Source: Candidatus Bathyarchaeota archaeon BA1 (GTDB taxonomy: Archaea > Thermoproteota > Bathyarchaeia > Bathyarchaeales > Bathyarchaeaceae). Taken from it: 46,097 nt of DNA. Shown in pieces: positions 1 through 8,206 of the stretch. The stretch lies in contig LIHJ01000079.1 of NCBI GenBank assembly GCA_001399805.1, forward strand, positions 1 through 46,097. Direction: 5' to 3'. The notes under the pieces are model-generated. The model did no database searches. It was not told the origin of the DNA and was given only the letters and a program-made list of their open reading frames with translations. The position numbers and the translations under genes were made by a program. The first letter of the stretch is position 1, and every line of letters begins with the position of its first letter.

Positions 1-94
1 GCATGAGGGCGTGTTTAGAAACTGTAAAACAGCAGAAGAAGTTTTTAAGATTCTGCGTCTTTGGTATAACGAATTAAGGGGGGAGGGAGCGTGA
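1..94 (+). CDS. C-terminal tail of an unidentified protein (partial)
   Basis: An open frame runs in from the left edge (codons from base 2) and ends at a TGA at 92-94, giving about 30 residues with the motif EEVFKILRLWYNELRGEGA. The stop overlaps the GTG that I take as the start of top6B (91-93), and the purine-rich stretch just before it can serve as that gene's ribosome binding site. Such an overlap suggests one transcript. The family is not recognisable from so short a tail. Confidence 0.5.
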   Translation, partial: HEGVFRNCKTAEEVFKILRLWYNELRGEGA

Positions 95-2114
95 CAGAAG
101 TTTTCGAAGAAATCAGCCCAGCCGATTTTTTTATCGTAATCGTGATATAGCGGGCTTCACCAACCCGGCTAGGGCGATTTTTTCGTCAGTGAGGGAGCTG
201 GTGGAAAACGCTCTTGATGCCTCTGACCTTTTAAGGGTGCCCCCCGAGATCTACATCCGCCTATCCTATGAGGGCGAGGCAGGTCCGGAGGCAGCCATTT
301 ACAAACTAAGGGTTGAGGATAATGGCTCTGGTGTCCCTGCCCGCCACATACCCTCGGCGTTTGGTCAGGTTTTGTTTGGCTCCAAGTTTAAGCTGAGGCA
401 GGCCAGGGGCACGTTTGGTCTTGGCGGGAAGATGGCGATTCTCTATGGGCAGATCACCACTCACAAACCTGCTTATGTTGCCTCAAGCACAGGGACATTG
501 AAGGCTTATGCGTATAAGATGATGATTGATATCCAGAGGAACCGCCCCATAATCCTGGATCATAAAATCCACGTGAATAACGAGCGATGGCGCGGCACTA
601 TCGTTGAATTTTGTCTAGAGGGGGACTATTTCAGAGCCATGCCCAAGATTTTGGAATACCTGAAACAGACAGCGGTGATGAACCCCTACGCGAACATCAC
701 CTTTGTCGATCCTAAGGGGCGCCTATACAGATTCACCCGCGTGACCACTAAGATGCCGCCCCCACCAAAAGAGACCTCCCCGCACCCCCATGGGGTGGAC
801 GTGGAAACCATTCAACGCCTCATACGGATCACACCTTGTAAAAACATGCTCGACTTCATGAAAACCCACTTTCATCGTGTTGGGGAAACCATCGCGCTTC
901 GTTTTCTCTGGTCCGCAGGGTTTATTGAGACGAAGGATCCGAAAAGCCTGAAGCCCGAGGAGGTAGATAGGCTCTTGGAAGCGATGAAGAAATCTGAAGA
1001 GTTTTTTAAGGAAATTGATGTGGAATATCTGCGGAGCCTGATTGAAACCACGGAGTGCCAAGATATGTTGGACTTTATGAGGACCCACTTCAATATGGCT
1101 GATGAGATCGCTGTTCTCCGCCTTTTGTTGCTCGCTGGACTAATCAAAACAAAGGACCCTAGAAAGTTGAAACCTGACGAGATCGTGAAGCTCGTGCACA
1201 TGATGGGAGAATTTGATCGCTTTCTTCCCCCAGACACAAGTTGCCTTTCACCGATTGGAGAAGAATTGTTGGAGGCTGGGATCTTAAAGGAGATGAAGCC
1301 AGACTTTGTCGCTGTTCATCAGCGCAAGCCCTCCACCTATTCCGGTCACCCGTTCATCGTGGAGACGGCGATTGCGTATGGTGGAAACGTGCCGAAGAAG
1401 GAAGACATTGTGTTGTATCGATTCGCCAATAGGATCCCGCTGTTGTACGATGAAGCCAGCGATGTCTCATGGAGCATCATAAAGGAAATCAACTGGCGGA
1501 GGTACAAGGTCACCCCCGACATGCCCATCGCCGTTCTCGTCCATATTTGCAGCACGAAGGTCCCCTACAAGACCGTGGGCAAGGAGTTTATCGCAGACAG
1601 ACCGGAGGTGAAAGGCGAGATCCTAAACGGGATACGTGAGGTAGCTCGCCAACTGCAACACTTTCTAACCAGACGCGAGCATGCAGAGAAGGAGAAGAGG
1701 CGACTCGCCACCTTCTCCAAATACTTGCCCAAGATCGCCAGGTTTTCCACGGAACTGAGTGGAGAAAGGGAGCCACCCGACATTAACAAATTATACAAGA
1801 GGCAAACCCTCTTCGAAAATTATTCGACAACGGATTCCTATACCGATAGCGAAGCTTTTGATGCCCGACCCTATAAAACCAAACTTATACACGTCTATAA
1901 CAAGCACGAAAGTAATGCAATTAATTTTAAGGTTCTTGGTTGTATGGAGCCCCTGAAATGGAAGGGGATTAAACCAGAAACCACCTTAGATGCAGGCTCA
2001 GAGGCGTATGAAATGGTGGCAGAAAAATGGGCCTTTCTAAAGATTCAAGTTAAATCCGCATCTTTAGGTAATGCAGGAACGGTAGACGTGTTTATTGATG
2101 GATTAAGCGAATGA
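91..2114 (+). CDS. top6B: DNA topoisomerase VI subunit B, with a -1 frameshift near the 5' end
   Basis: ATPase subunit of the A2B2 type IIB topoisomerase that passes one DNA duplex through another to relax supercoils and decatenate. The main open frame starts at 189, but the conserved N-terminus lies upstream in two frames: GTG at 91 (after a GGGGGAGGGAG Shine-Dalgarno) encodes TEVFEEISPADFF, then after T7 at 126-132 the frame moves by -1 and continues YRNRDIAGFTNPARAIFSS into the rest. The joined product is about 674 residues. It has the Bergerat ATP site (ELVENALDASD; DNGSG; RGTFGLGGKMA), two H2TH units instead of one, and a transducer ending in KWAFLKIQVKSA. Top6A follows 24 bases after the stop. 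The frameshift may be a sequencing error, a mutation or recoding. Confidence 0.93.
795..1232 (+). repeat. Tandem duplication of the H2TH domain inside top6B
   Basis: Two adjacent diverged copies of about 219 bases (795-1013 and 1014-1232) each encode about 73 residues. Matching segments are MLDFMKTHFHRVGETIALRF with MLDFMRTHFNMADEIAVLRL, and KDPKSLKPEEVDRLLEAMKK with KDPRKLKPDEIVKLVHMM. Archaeal Top6B normally has a single helix-two-turn-helix domain between the GHKL and transducer domains; here it is doubled in frame. Confidence 0.85.
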
Positions 2115-2138
2115 GTCGGTCATAGGATGTGAAGCGGT

Positions 2139-3233
2139 TTGAAAAAAGCGAAAATCAAGAGCTCTGCAGTTGAGCGCAGAAGCGGTGTCTTAGCGAACTT
2201 AAAAAAGATGGGAAAGCAGCTATATGATCAGATGGAAAGGGGCAGTTTTCCCTGGATCAAGATGCCAAGCCGGTCCATCGAGAACATATTCTACAGCCCA
2301 GAACTGCGACAATACATTTTGGGTGAAAGAACCGTACGCAGGAGCGCCAGGGCCGTCAGCCACCTCAGGCCCTTCACTCAACTGGTTTGGGCAGCCTACT
2401 TCGCCCATGAACTCACACGAAATAAGAAGACCTCTACGCTGAGGGACATTTACTACTCGGCGCAAGCCTACGACATACCCTTCAAAGACCAGCCAGAATC
2501 CAATAACATCATCACAGACTTGGAGACCGTGGTGAACTCTCCTCGGGAAGACCTCAGCATTTTTCCTGAGGAGCGCTCCGCAATATTCGGCAACCTAACC
2601 ATCGAATACACCGTTCCTGGCTACGAGGGAAAGAGACTAAACCTAGCGTCCCACCCAGACGGCGTGATGATCGGGCCAGCTCTCACATCCGCCGAGTTTA
2701 TTGAAATCAACGTCGACAAAGTCATCGTCATCGAGAAGGGTGGGTTGTTCACCCGATTCATCGAGGAACAGGTTCATAGCAAATTCAACTCGCTCTTGAT
2801 ACTCACCGCTGGTCAAGCTCCACGGGCCACGAGACACTTCATCCATAGGTTGAATAAGGAGTTGGATCTGCCAATCTACATTTACACTGATGGAGACCCT
2901 TGGGGAATGCACATAGCCATGGTCATCATCTCGGGCTCGGCCATGGCAGCCCACCTTAGGGAGCTTACCACTCCGGATGCAAAGTGGTCGGGTGTGTGGG
3001 CTACCGACATCGTGGATTATAACCTTCCCGGTGAACCCCTAAATGATGCGGATCTAAAGCGCTTAAATGAGTTGCAGAGAGACCCACGATATGAGGGAGA
3101 GCTATGGCAGAGGGAGATCAAGACCTTCCTAAGAGTTAAGAAAAAATGTGAACTTGAATCTTTTTCCCGGTATGGGTTAGCGTATATAGTTAATGAATAC
3201 CTGCCAAGGAGACTTAGCGAGCCAAAAAGTTAA
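2139..3233 (+). CDS. top6A: DNA topoisomerase VI subunit A
   Basis: Spo11-like DNA-cleaving subunit of topoisomerase VI; it makes the transient double-strand break through a tyrosine. The 364-residue product has the usual length. The CAP/winged-helix domain carries the catalytic tyrosine in LRDIYYSAQAY (Tyr105/106). The Toprim domain shows Glu199 in VIVIEKGGLF and Asp251/Asp253 in YTDGDPWG. The start is TTG, 24 bases after the top6B stop, and an upstream in-frame ATG at 2127 is followed at once by a stop. Coordinated expression with top6B is expected because the subunits act together. Confidence 0.96.
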   Translation: MKKAKIKSSAVERRSGVLANLKKMGKQLYDQMERGSFPWIKMPSRSIENIFYSPELRQYILGERTVRRSARAVSHLRPFTQLVWAAYFAHELTRNKKTSTLRDIYYSAQAYDIPFKDQPESNNIITDLETVVNSPREDLSIFPEERSAIFGNLTIEYTVPGYEGKRLNLASHPDGVMIGPALTSAEFIEINVDKVIVIEKGGLFTRFIEEQVHSKFNSLLILTAGQAPRATRHFIHRLNKELDLPIYIYTDGDPWGMHIAMVIISGSAMAAHLRELTTPDAKWSGVWATDIVDYNLPGEPLNDADLKRLNELQRDPRYEGELWQREIKTFLRVKKKCELESFSRYGLAYIVNEYLPRRLSEPKS

Positions 3234-3425
3234 CCGTTTAACACTTTAAGCAATCGCATTCTTTCCGGATTGTAACATAGCCTACGACTCTTGGAATGTC
3301 TTAAGATCACCTTTTCCGATGGTCACCAAAACAAACGCCCCAAAGACAGGTGCGTAAATTAAATCAGCTCTCAATTAGCGCTTGAATTTGCTTTAACCTT
3401 TTCTATTGACCGATTAGGGTATTAC

Positions 3426-3854
3426 GTGCTCATACCTAAAACCCTCTTCAGGGACGCGCTGAAACGATTCCTATTCTATTACGTATCGGTGCTCTTGATA
3501 ACCCTTTTAGGGGAAACCTTCATGGCAAAGATCATCGTTGGCACGGACCTTAAGGCCCAGCCCATACTAACCTTCTGCGCCGGAATTCTAAGCCTGGAAC
3601 TGTTGCGAAGGGCGATAAAGAGGTTCATTGAGCCCATACTCATATTGACCATTCTCTTCATCGCCCAGGTCCAGTCTTACTGGATAGTCTCGGACGCGTT
3701 TCCATACCCAGAATTTGATCGGATAGCCTCACCCTTCATAGAGGCTATTAAGATAAGTGGGTGGACTGGAATCATCCTCGTCCTCCTGGCAGTGGCCTTC
3801 ATAGTCATCGTTGCCTTTGCCTCACGATGGGAAACCATATTAAAGCGTCCTTAA
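3426..3854 (+). CDS. Polytopic membrane protein of unknown function
   Basis: A 142-residue hydrophobic protein with a GTG start. About four membrane segments can be seen: around residues 10-35 (FLFYYVSVLLITLLGE), 45-60, 68-88 (ILILTILFIAQVQSYW) and 112-133 (WTGIILVLLAVAFIVIVAF), with basic residues between them. I do not recognise the family; the arrangement recalls small PsiE-like membrane proteins but no motif decides it. It stands alone between top6A and a region with transposon and toxin-antitoxin sequences. Bases 3234-3425 hold no gene that I can see. Confidence 0.6.
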   Translation: MLIPKTLFRDALKRFLFYYVSVLLITLLGETFMAKIIVGTDLKAQPILTFCAGILSLELLRRAIKRFIEPILILTILFIAQVQSYWIVSDAFPYPEFDRIASPFIEAIKISGWTGIILVLLAVAFIVIVAFASRWETILKRP

Positions 3855-3896
3855 CATTGCGCGCTAACCTACTCTATCGTTTTAGTTTCTTTGCTG

Positions 3897-3986
3897 GCCA
3901 CTTGTGGATCGGAGTACAATGCTGATTTGAAGGGAGTCATCAACATAGCTAAGAGGTTTGATGGCTATACACAGAGATTCGGGTAG
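3897..3986 (+). pseudogene. C-terminal relic of an IS200/IS605-type TnpB
   Basis: The frame ending at TAG 3984 encodes ATCGSEYNADLKGVINIAKR followed by FDGYTQRFG. This matches the end of TnpB: the second CxxC half of the zinc ribbon followed by the NADLKGVINIAKR form of the third RuvC motif, with its aspartate. The rest of the gene is absent, so this is a fragment. The remainder of 3855-4217 shows no coding signal. Confidence 0.6.
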
Positions 3987-4217
3987 CTCATCTCCGTCCT
4001 CAGACCTCAGAGGCACGATATGATACACAGTTAAAGAAGAGAAATAAGGGAACCATGTGGAATTCTATATTGCGACCGCTTCTAAGTGCTTAATAGCCGT
4101 CAGGCTTTTTGATGGGAGCGGATGATACCTCGGATGCGAACGAGGAATGAGGTGGATAAATACAGGAGTTGTAAGCCCTTCTTTAGGGAGAGGATGGTTG
4201 ACATCATCCAACTAACG

Positions 4218-4226
4218 TTTAAATTT
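4218..4226 (+). promoter_or_regulatory. TATA box of the vapBC-like operon
   Basis: TTTAAATTT lies about 28 bases before the GTG at 4246 and 38 before the ATG at 4258. This spacing fits an archaeal TATA element driving a leaderless or nearly leaderless transcript. No Shine-Dalgarno sequence precedes the antitoxin start. Confidence 0.5.
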
Positions 4227-4257
4227 CCGATATAATCTAATTTCGGTGAAAAATAAA

Positions 4258-4488
4258 ATGACGGAAGTATCATCTATCCAGCGGAGATATACCTTAACCA
4301 TACCTAAATCCGTGAGAGAGAAGATCCATATAGAGGAGGGGATGGAGGTCTTCTGGTCCATCAGAGGGGGGAAGATCATCCTAACCCCAAAGACATTCAA
4401 GATATTCCATGAACGCTTCGAGGGCAAACCAGCATATGAAACGGAAAGAGACAAGGAAGAGGTAGAGGAAGCCTTTATGAGGGAATAG
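4258..4488 (+). CDS. AbrB-family (SpoVT-AbrB) antitoxin
   Basis: DNA-binding antitoxin that neutralises the neighbouring PIN toxin and represses the operon. The 76-residue product begins with the swapped-hairpin signature SSIQRRYTLTIPKSVREKI, followed by EGMEVFWSIRGGKIILTP. The acidic C-terminal tail (ERDKEEVEEAFMRE) is the usual toxin-wrapping part. I chose ATG 4258 because it places the barrel strand at the normal distance; an in-frame GTG at 4246 would add four residues. The toxin gene starts four bases after the stop. Confidence 0.8.
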   Translation: MTEVSSIQRRYTLTIPKSVREKIHIEEGMEVFWSIRGGKIILTPKTFKIFHERFEGKPAYETERDKEEVEEAFMRE

Positions 4489-4491
4489 CGC

Positions 4492-4920
4492 GTGGTAGGG
4501 TCGGTGTTGAGATATCTTGTTGATCTTCGGGTTTTAATGGCATATGCCTTCAAAGGGGACCCTAACCATCAACATGCTGAAGTATTCTTCAATTTTGCAG
4601 AAAAAGAGAAAGCGGAGATTTATGTGGCTACCTCGATAATTTTTGAGGCAGAGGCGGTTTGGCTAGCGGGAAAAGTTGATACCCCATTTGAAGAGTGGTC
4701 ATCATTCATATCTGACATCATCACGAGCCCTGTCCTAAACAAGATCGAAATCAATCATGCAAAACTCTATAAGAGATTCGGAGGAAACCTCACCTATTTT
4801 GACTCATTCCACGCAGCCACCTCTATGACGATGGGCCATACCCTGATAACCACGGATTCAAAACTCTTAAAGACCGCAGGAATCCCCACAAAAGATCTAA
4901 GAACATATACACAACAATAA
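4492..4920 (+). CDS. PIN-domain toxin (VapC-like ribonuclease)
   Basis: Mg2+-dependent endoribonuclease toxin of a type II toxin-antitoxin pair. The 142-residue protein has the PIN acidic residues in place: Asp11 (YLVDLRVL), Glu52 (IIFEAEA), Asp104 (TYFDSFHA) and Asp122 (LITTDSKLL). The GTG start follows the AbrB-type antitoxin gene by three bases, so the two are an operon. All catalytic positions seem intact, making this the only toxin-antitoxin pair in the window without visible damage. The 170 bases after it carry no gene. Confidence 0.85.
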   Translation: MVGSVLRYLVDLRVLMAYAFKGDPNHQHAEVFFNFAEKEKAEIYVATSIIFEAEAVWLAGKVDTPFEEWSSFISDIITSPVLNKIEINHAKLYKRFGGNLTYFDSFHAATSMTMGHTLITTDSKLLKTAGIPTKDLRTYTQQ

Positions 4921-5090
4921 TCTCCTATGAGTCAACGATACTGTAGAAATTCTAGAGTCAAGTAAAGCCTGAAAATTTAGCAGAAAACCTTTTGAAACTG
5001 CTTATTAATGTCAACTAACTAGGTTCTGTAAACTTGTTATGTTTAGTTCCTCTCTTTTGCTCTCCGCCTTATTTAGGGGACGGTTCACAG

Positions 5091-5705
5091 CTACATTTGA
5101 GGGGTATCTAGGGCGAACCACACCCTATCATCTTGAGTTTTAAGTAGGTTTATGCATGGATTCAAATGGCGGTTTATGCCACAGTTTGGGCAGTTCTGTT
5201 CTCTAGGCTTTATCATACAGCCGCATTTTGAACAGAACTTAGACGTGTTTCTAGCGTTTGCATAGACAACTTTAACTACTTCCCATTTAGCCTTGTATTC
5301 TATGAAATTTTGCAGCCTACGGAAGCTCCATGAGTTTAGCCGTCTCTTCAGCCGTTTAGAGTGTTTGCTGATTCGTTGAAGTTTCCCATTGAATTTATTG
5401 GTTCTGAGAATTTTCTGATTAACCGACTTTCTAATGTTTCTTAAGTCCATATTGAAAACCTTGGTTTCCATACCTTCCTGCTTGCACGGCTGGGATAATA
5501 GTAAAGTCGTTAAGAAGTCGTTTACTCCCATGTTCGCTTCTTTTGCTTTTGCTCTTAGAAGATTAGCGACTTCTGTTTTTAGGCATAAGCCTGCCATTCC
5601 AGGTTTAGGCATTTTCTTTTTCAGCCTCCTTACACTTATTATTTTGTGGTTTTTGGTTTTTAAATGGCAGTGAAGAATTTTCTGTAATGGTTTCTTGCTC
5701 TTCAA
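5091..5705 (-). pseudogene. Degenerate TnpB-like protein, chimeric and probably inactive
   Basis: The 204-residue frame is clearly TnpB in its second half: [20 protein letters not shown], then [20 protein letters not shown], then the zinc ribbon CSKCG(x7)NCPNCG. The part following the ribbon reads [11 protein letters not shown] where an active TnpB has a DRDxNAA-type motif, so the third RuvC aspartate is a histidine. The first two RuvC motifs are missing. In the first half, [18 protein letters not shown] and [17 protein letters not shown] resemble a small unrelated helical module. This looks like a remnant formed by deletion and joining. No TnpA gene or clear element ends are visible. Confidence 0.65.
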
Positions 5706-5767
5706 TTGTTGGTAAGCCTTTTTTCCGAAGTCACAGGCTGCATAAACTATTGGTTTTGCCTCGAGAC

Positions 5768-6260
5768 TTACACTGTTTCTTTTTCTTTCTTAATTTCACT
5801 AATCAGTTTTTCACTGAATTTTATTCTTGGGATGGCTATGATCTCTCTTACTTCTAATCCCTTTTCTACATCTGTAACCTTGGCCATTTCCCGCCTTCAG
5901 GCCAAGCGAGCCTAAGCCCAGCATAAGCACTCACACATACAACTCTAACTTTAAACTCCTTCAAAGCCCCAGCAACCTTTAACGCAGTGTTCCCACTTTC
6001 AGACGCTACAACAACATAATTTATTCCGGCACTCTTCATTCTCTCCTTAACAACTTCTATTAAGGCGTCTGTATTCTGAGGCCCTGGCTCATCAAAATAA
6101 CGAATGCTTTCATCCTGAAACATGTCATCACCAACCCAACGTATTTTTCGCTTCCAAGCAGGTGGATGTTAAAGCCGAGTTGCGACAAAACTCCAGCTAT
6201 TTTCACGGCCTCTTCGGGCGGAGGTTGCTCAGCTATTCGCATCATTCTCATAACATCCAT
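5768..6260 (-). pseudogene. Broken fragments, including a pyruvate-kinase C-terminal-like domain
   Basis: The middle piece (5866-6123) encodes IRYFDEPGPQNTDALIEVVK and NYVVVASESGNTALKVAGAL. This resembles the stand-alone pyruvate kinase alpha/beta domain family found in archaea (a phosphate-binding Rossmann-like unit), but it stops soon after SAYAGLRLAWPEGG. A different frame before it (6124-6260) reads AEQPPPEEAVKIAGVLSQLG, and one after it (5768-5887) gives a 39-residue ORF with [20 protein letters not shown]. None is a complete gene. I read the stretch as juxtaposed debris rather than one gene; the two flanking pieces are not identified. Confidence 0.4.
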
Positions 6261-6816
6261 AAGATTTGCTATGGGTCCCTAACAAAACCTATCTAAGTGA
6301 ACGCATTGGTTCCCTCGCGTTTTCATCATTGTTATACTTTTTAACTCAACATATTGCTGGAAAAGTGCTTTGTAGCGTAGTGGCGCCTTTTAAATGCACC
6401 GTTCGGAGCCATCTAAAATCCCCATCCGTGCCTCCTTTTCTAAATTTTTTCATGGACTTTTCTGTTAGTAGATTTAGCTTTTTTGTGTTAATGGAGGAGT
6501 TTATTAGGTTTGGGGCGCATTATAAACTCGGGGTTTTGTTCGTGAGGGCAGTGGCTTTAGTTTTTAGTGCAAGAAAGAGAGGAAACTGTTAAGATTTCGC
6601 CCAGTTTATGCTAAAATATTTCCAAAAGAAGGGATTAGAAACAAATCGTCTATCGGCTCTGAGTTTTTAAACTGAACTGCCTTAACTGCCAGCACAATCG
6701 AAGCTAAGGGAAACACTATTTAAATCTTTAAATCTTATCGCTAAATATAATAAGTTTTACAGAACCACTAACTAAAAAGTACAGATTCTAAACCCAAGCA
6801 ACCCTTAGGACCGGAG
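6261..6816. other. Gene-free stretch
   Basis: The open frame at 6266-6592 on the plus strand is rich in unlikely residues and has no ribosome binding site, so I do not accept it. The last 150 bases are A+T rich and probably hold the promoter of the small membrane protein that follows. Confidence 0.4.
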
Positions 6817-7026
6817 ATGAGCATGAGCCGGGAGGCGCCTGTGGGATTGGTCATTGCTGAGAAGTTCTTAGGCTTATTAATCATCCTCGTGGGTGCTTTA
6901 TTGGTCTATGTCACATACACCAATCCGCCCACGGGCCCGGTTTCACCCTTCTCCGGTGTCTTCATGGCCGTTGGCTTCGCCCTGATCGCCTTAGGGATCT
7001 TCCTCATCCTCGCCAAGGCTGAATGA
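6817..7026 (+). CDS. Small two-helix membrane protein
   Basis: A 69-residue protein with two hydrophobic helices: FLGLLIILVGALLVYVTY (about 18-35) and VFMAVGFALIALGIFLILA (about 49-66). They are joined by a short Pro/Gly-rich loop (TNPPTGPVSPFSG) and there is almost no soluble part. A second in-frame ATG lies at 6823. No function can be given. The gene ends three bases before the 3' end of the oppositely oriented tRNA gene. Confidence 0.65.
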   Translation: MSMSREAPVGLVIAEKFLGLLIILVGALLVYVTYTNPPTGPVSPFSGVFMAVGFALIALGIFLILAKAE

Positions 7027-7028
7027 GT

Positions 7029-7168
7029 TGGCGCCGCCGGATTCGTCAGACAGGACGCATGGTCTCTGTCTTCGGACTCGAACCGTCGACCAACGAGTTA
7101 ACAGCCTCAGCCCTGATGGTGGCTTGCCCATTTTGGTCCGCTGCTCTACCTAACTGAGCTACGGCGGC
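7029..7168 (-). tRNA. tRNA-Asn (GTT) with two introns
   Basis: Read on the minus strand, the gene starts GCCGCCG (acceptor) TA GCTC, has a D-arm closing in GAGC, and ends CGGCGGC-G-CCA, so CCA is encoded. The mature 77-nt molecule needs two introns removed. One of 32 nt (7106-7137) sits between positions 30 and 31 of the anticodon stem; one of 31 nt (7042-7072) sits in the T arm between 63 and 64. With them removed, the loop is CTGTTAA (anticodon GTT) and the T arm is GACGG/CCGTC around TTCGAGT. The T-arm intron has its own AGACAG/CTGTCT stem. The lengths add up exactly (77+32+31=140). Confidence 0.88.
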
Positions 7169-7194
7169 GTCGTTAGATTTGAAGCCCTCTGGCG

Positions 7195-7206
7195 TATTTA
7201 AAGTTT
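7195..7206 (-). promoter_or_regulatory. TATA box of the tRNA-Asn gene
   Basis: On the minus strand AAACTTTAAATA is centred about 32 bases before the tRNA 5' end, the expected place for an archaeal TATA element. Confidence 0.5.
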
Positions 7207-7348
7207 AATCTATGCAACAAAAATTAAATATGCAAAATGATCATTTAGTTTTTCTCCTCATTGAATTATGGAGTAATTCTATTAGCCTCTCAGCGAGTCA
7301 AGTTAATGAAAGATTTATAGAATGTTGTGATTTATTATAATATGAGCT

Positions 7349-7690
7349 GTGGCTACGTTGAGGGCTGCTCAGAAGTATAAAACTGTGGCGATACCGGTTA
7401 AGCTGTGGGATGAGATATCCCGTGTCGTTGAGGCTTCTGGGGTATATAATAATGAGGCTGAATTTATACGTGATGCTATTAGAAGTAAGTTAGGCGAGGT
7501 TTCTATTGTCACGATGAGGGGTATTCCAGAAGAGAAGGTTGAGGAAGAGATCATTAATTACATTAGGGAGAGAGGCAAAGCCTACCCGTCCGACATAACT
7601 GCTGACTTGGGAATCCCCTACTTCACTGTAACGGGCGTTATCCAAAAGCTAGTGGAGAAAGGAACACTTGAACCCGCGGAGGAGAGATGA
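7349..7690 (+). CDS. Transcriptional regulator: ribbon-helix-helix plus winged helix
   Basis: A 113-residue protein with two DNA-binding-type modules. Residues about 8-50 (YKTVAIPVKLWDEISRVVEA, then NNEAEFIRDAIRSKL) fit a CopG/Arc ribbon-helix-helix; residues about 65-110 (EEEIINYIRERGKAYPSDIT, then VTGVIQKLVEKGTLEP) fit a winged helix. The GTG start follows a TATA-like ATTTATAG at about 7312, again suggesting a leaderless message. The stop overlaps the ATG of the next small gene (ATGATGA), so the two are translationally coupled. Confidence 0.75.
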   Translation: MATLRAAQKYKTVAIPVKLWDEISRVVEASGVYNNEAEFIRDAIRSKLGEVSIVTMRGIPEEKVEEEIINYIRERGKAYPSDITADLGIPYFTVTGVIQKLVEKGTLEPAEER

Positions 7691-7869
7691 TGTCGATCGT
7701 TGGAAGGGAACCTGGAGATCGCATAGAAGGACGCGTGATTGTGGCATTTTATCGAAGGAGATCAGGAGAAAGGCTTGTGCCGATGACGAAAACCCATCGC
7801 GGCATAATGGCCAAACTTTACGAAGCAACATGCATCATCGAAGTGCCATTCAAGATAAGGGGATCCTAA
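7687..7869 (+). CDS. Small basic protein of unknown function, coupled to the regulator
   Basis: A 60-residue product whose ATG overlaps the stop of the RHH/winged-helix regulator. It contains GDRIEGRVIVAFYRRRSGER and ends in IIEVPFKIRGS. No family is recognised. Its main support is the overlapping start and the absence of a better gene here. Bases 7870-8206 hold no gene; the end of that stretch contains a TTAAACTTTTA element that may be the promoter of the following dehydrogenase. Confidence 0.45.
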   Translation: MMSIVGREPGDRIEGRVIVAFYRRRSGERLVPMTKTHRGIMAKLYEATCIIEVPFKIRGS

Positions 7870-8206
7870 ACCACCCAGCACATAACGAACTAAGTAAAAT
7901 GAATGGGTGCGTTTAGGCTCGTTAAACATTAGAGAAACGATTGTAGGTGATTTATACGTTTTTGAAGGTATAGGATTAATTATGCTAAGCCTTCTCAAGG
8001 TAGCCGAAACGGCAACCTATAGTAAAAAGATGATAGGGAAATATTCAGTTGGTTCATAGCAATCGTTCTGCTTTGCTTAGATGATATTGAGCCATTTATC
8101 ATTGCCCAAAATCAGACTATGAAAGAGAAGAACTATACCCGCCTCGTGATTAAACTTTTATGCAAAGGCCTTTCAGGTATTCCTAGAGTGTTAGAGGTCG
8201 TTTGAG

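Noticed and set aside
6266..6592. 108-residue open frame on the plus strand
   Set aside because: No ribosome binding site, unlikely composition (Phe/Ser/Leu-rich, no pattern) and no coding remnant recognised; the region looks gene-free.
7029..7168. tRNA-Asn region as a tRNA pseudogene
   Set aside because: With both introns removed all stems pair, the anticodon loop is canonical and CCA is present; the sum of lengths is exact.
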